Part shown: piece after piece, positions 61,331-64,000 of the stretch | Numbering within the stretch: position 1 is the first letter of the stretch | Layout of the letters: each line of letters opens with the position of its first letter | Assembly (NCBI GenBank): GCA_032622095.1 | Contig: CP136069.1 | Span: forward strand, 204,088,690-204,152,689 | Origin: Siphonodentalium dalli | Lineage: Eukaryota; Mollusca; Scaphopoda; Gadilida; Siphonodentaliidae | Length of the DNA: 64,000 nucleotides | Reading direction: 5' to 3' | Notes under the pieces: generated by a model | Database searches by the model: none | The model's input: the letters and a program-made list of their open reading frames with translations, nothing else | What the model was told of the DNA's origin: nothing | Translations under genes and position numbers: made by a program

Positions 61331-62491
61331 AAGACTTGCATGAAAGAAACAATTACTATATAAAATGTGATTTATTTTAGTAAAAATCTTGTATGCTATA
61401 CATATTCACAAACATAATATACAAAATTATACAGTACAAAATAAACTGTTATAAAAATCAATTATTTTAACATTCAACAGTTATCAGATTTGCAATGATT
61501 AACCCTTCCATGACTGGTAATTAAGAGTTAATGAACGAAGCACATTTGAAGATATATTCAAAGTCCAGACCTCCTTACCTCATTTAAATCCACATCACAC
61601 ACATAATCTAAGCTAATAAGTAATCAATGAAGTCTTTTTTGCTGCCAAATTTTTTGTTAGTGTCCCTCTAAACATTTGTCAAGATAAATGGATGCAATAT
61701 TATGTATCTAACAAAATATTTTATTCCAGTTAGCCATTTCTTAGCTCAAACACCAGATTTTATATTAAATTGAAATATGGTTACATAAATACACAGAATG
61801 ACAATAGGCAGAGCCTATCCTTCTGCGATGAAAAAAAAACTTACAAGCTTTATTCAGAACAGATGTTTTGTCTTGTGTGTTTTATAGTTCAGGTTTCATG
61901 GTCATCCAATTTAACGCAAATGTGTGGAATCTCTTTAAGAATATGACACGGCCCATGACGACGGAACGTCATGTTTTTCAGAAACATGAATCTAATAATA
62001 ATCAGAATGGAACTCTGAATATATCTTTAATTGAAAAATTATTTCCGAGGCTTGAAGCCTTGAACCAGTGTAAGCAATAAAAATACAGCAATAGGGAGCA
62101 ACATGTCGAAGTCTGATATTCTCATATTAAAGTCAGACGATCCGATTCAAAGACTTCCAAACTTCAGAACAACAGTGTTTTGTTACTTAAAAATAGAGTT
62201 GGGTTTTTAGATTGAAACTGTTGTAGTCAGGGAGAAACATGACTTTCTAACATAGCCTGCAAACTGATTGCTATTTTGTTGGGTCGAAATCTTCAGTTGA
62301 TGCAACTAGTTATCCATCCATTCATGTTGAAGTAAGGTTTTTCTGAATCTAATAACCTCAAATAAAATACTGTAAGCATGGTAACAAACCATGAATGCTC
62401 TTCATTATAGGTGATCTTCTGATTTTTTTTTTTAAAGTCAAAATGTAGCAAAAATATCTGACAGCCAAAACTTTGGCTTCATCAGTTCCAT
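61331..62491. other. No recognised feature
   Basis: AT-rich sequence with short ORFs lacking motifs; a truncated TTAACCCTTCCATGACTGG end at 61499 is the only repeat I recognise. It could include a UTR of a neighbouring gene. Confidence 0.4.
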
Positions 62492-62894
62492 TTAACCCTT
62501 TACCCAACAAACCGGGCAAAACCGGCCAAATAAAGCTTCAACAGCCTAAAATATCTTCGGTCTGTCTCAATAGAACCATACAAATATGGATATCATTGGA
62601 ACCGGTTCCTTGACCACATTGTGACCGTTACAGTTATGCCCTGTGCCAATGCATTCTCTTATATATGCGAGTCGACCATAGGTCGCCTCGCATATATAAG
62701 AGAATGCATTGGCCTAAAAAAAATCTTTTTTTAACACTAATTTTTACCATTTTTTCTTACATTCTTTAACAATTTTATAATTTTTAATGTGTTAAGCCAA
62801 TGCATTCTCTTATATATGCGAGGCGACCTATGGTCGACTCGCATATATAAGAGAATGAATTGGCACAGGGCCCTTCTGTTGGGTAAAGGGTTAA
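62492..62894. mobile_element. TTAA-type hairpin MITE, CCCTTTACCC family, copy d (inverted)
   Basis: TTAACCCTTTACCCAACAAACC to CTTCTGTTGGGTAAAGGGTTAA; reverse orientation relative to copies a-c. Both hairpins (62643-62711, 62799-62867) are nearly perfect. Confidence 0.9.
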
Positions 62895-64000
62895 TAAAAA
62901 CAGTTTTATGGTGTCATATCGATTGGGGCATGTTTCATGTGAAGTTAAAAGCAGATGTACTTACTTCAATAGAACATGATATACAAAGCACTCCCACTTA
63001 CTTATATATTTGATTCTTGGTACAAAAATTATCACAAATATATTAAGATGAAAGATGATAAAGAATGGCCTATTTACAATGATTATTTTGTTAAAATGTT
63101 TGTAATGAATCAAATGGAATGGTTATAAATGAATTGCTGTGTGTCAAAATGGAATGGTTATATATGAGCAATGGATGGATAAATATGTCAAAATGGAATG
63201 TTATAACTGGAAACAGGTTGCAGAAAGAATGTATATCTTTATCTGTAGTTCTTGAAATGGTCTTGGTGAATACGCCATATGGTGGCTACTGGCTACACCA
63301 CACAGAATATTATATTGTTTGCGCTTGATGGATGAAGTTAATCTAAACCCCTCCAGTGTTGTTAATTCAACAGGACAAACACCTAAGATTGTAGATCTCT
63401 TCATTATGAAACACCCAGTATATACATAGCACCTCATGAAAAGCATAATTGATCAATTATTACTATCCTTCAAAAGATAGTGTAGAACCCTCGTCACACT
63501 GAGAAGTAGATGCTGACTGGGTCTCACTTAGAAACTTTGAGAACATTTTAAACATTCTATAACTGAAAGGCATAACTGGTTTGCTGAAATCGCATGTAAT
63601 TTAGATCTGTAAAATATTTTCTTGCATTAAAAGGGGCTGGCCCAGTTAGAAGGTCTGAGATGGGTCAAAATAGGTATTATGCACCATTTCGGAAACGCAT
63701 GATAACCTATATATATATTCAAAATACAAATATATGTATGAAATGATCTTTCAGATCTATCTTCAGCTACCAATACCAAGATTTGGACCGATGGAATGTA
63801 CTGTCAATTATTGTTTACAAATGAAGCAATCTCTCCACAGCTCACGCTCAGTCACTGTCGCCATGCAAGATCAGAAACTGCTTAAGTGTTTTTATTTCAT
63901 GAAAAAATTCACTGCAACATTTTGGATTTCTCCATAGAGAGACTGATGACTCTATCCAAAGGGAATGTTCCACATATATCTGCACCTCCATAATGTTGGA
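62895..64000. other. No recognised feature
   Basis: AT-rich. A GTCAAAATGGAATGGTTATA word is repeated at 63115-63200. Short ORFs have no recognisable domain. Confidence 0.4.

Overview
This is an AT-rich, TE-dense animal genomic window with two spliced genes arranged head to head. I infer a mollusc, probably a bivalve. The reasons are dispersed repeats opening TTTAGCTCACCTGAGACGAAG and followed by GTCCGTCC runs (49.2 and 51.6 kb), frequent ACATGTA words, and long introns packed with short hairpin transposons. I see no rRNA, no intact tRNA, no CRISPR and no bacterial-style gene.

Minus strand, about 4.8-25.9 kb: the 5' half of MAP3K1 (MEKK1). A likely N-terminal exon (25.5-25.9 kb) is followed by exons at 16.4, 15.8-15.9, 12.1-12.3, 11.5, 10.2-10.4, 9.3-9.4, 6.9-7.0 and 4.8-4.9 kb. 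They encode the Ser-rich linker, the conserved segment before the SWIM finger, the SWIM zinc finger, the RING/PHD-like finger and the start of the segment after the RING. From 16.4 kb downward every junction phase matches. The helical repeats and kinase domain lie beyond position 1. A young non-autonomous LTR retrotransposon (20.7-25.2 kb) sits in the first large intron.

Plus strand, 29.0-59.3 kb: a complete 16-exon gene of 497 codons plus stop (1494 bp, all phases consistent). It encodes a mitochondrial seryl-tRNA synthetase paralogue whose serine-binding and motif 2 residues are lost, so it resembles the catalytically dead SLIMP more than an active SARS2. A 3.2-kb divergent intergenic region with a TATA-like box and a 17-bp-arm hairpin separates the two starts.

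The most striking pattern is that nine tandem arrays, in both genes, straddle exon-intron boundaries. Each unit carries the end of an exon with its 5' splice site, or a 3' splice site with the start of an exon. Periods run from 22 to ~115 bp and copy numbers from 3 to 30. The largest holds 30 copies of a 75-bp unit, i.e. 29 extra GTAAGT donors after one MAP3K1 exon. In every case the functional copy is outermost against the exon and the array extends into the intron. This looks like a recurrent splice-boundary minisatellite process.

The rest is mobile DNA: a large foldback element with a decayed coding remnant (1-3.1 kb), TTAA-flanked hairpin MITEs sharing a TATATATGCGAG core, palindromic GAATGAGGTCCCC MITEs, Tc1/mariner-like and pogo-like MITEs, a hAT remnant with a transposase C-terminus, a foldback element enclosing a minisatellite, a tRNA-like SINE, and long poly-G/poly-C runs. 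The last 4.7 kb after the second gene contains only repeats and sequence I do not recognise.
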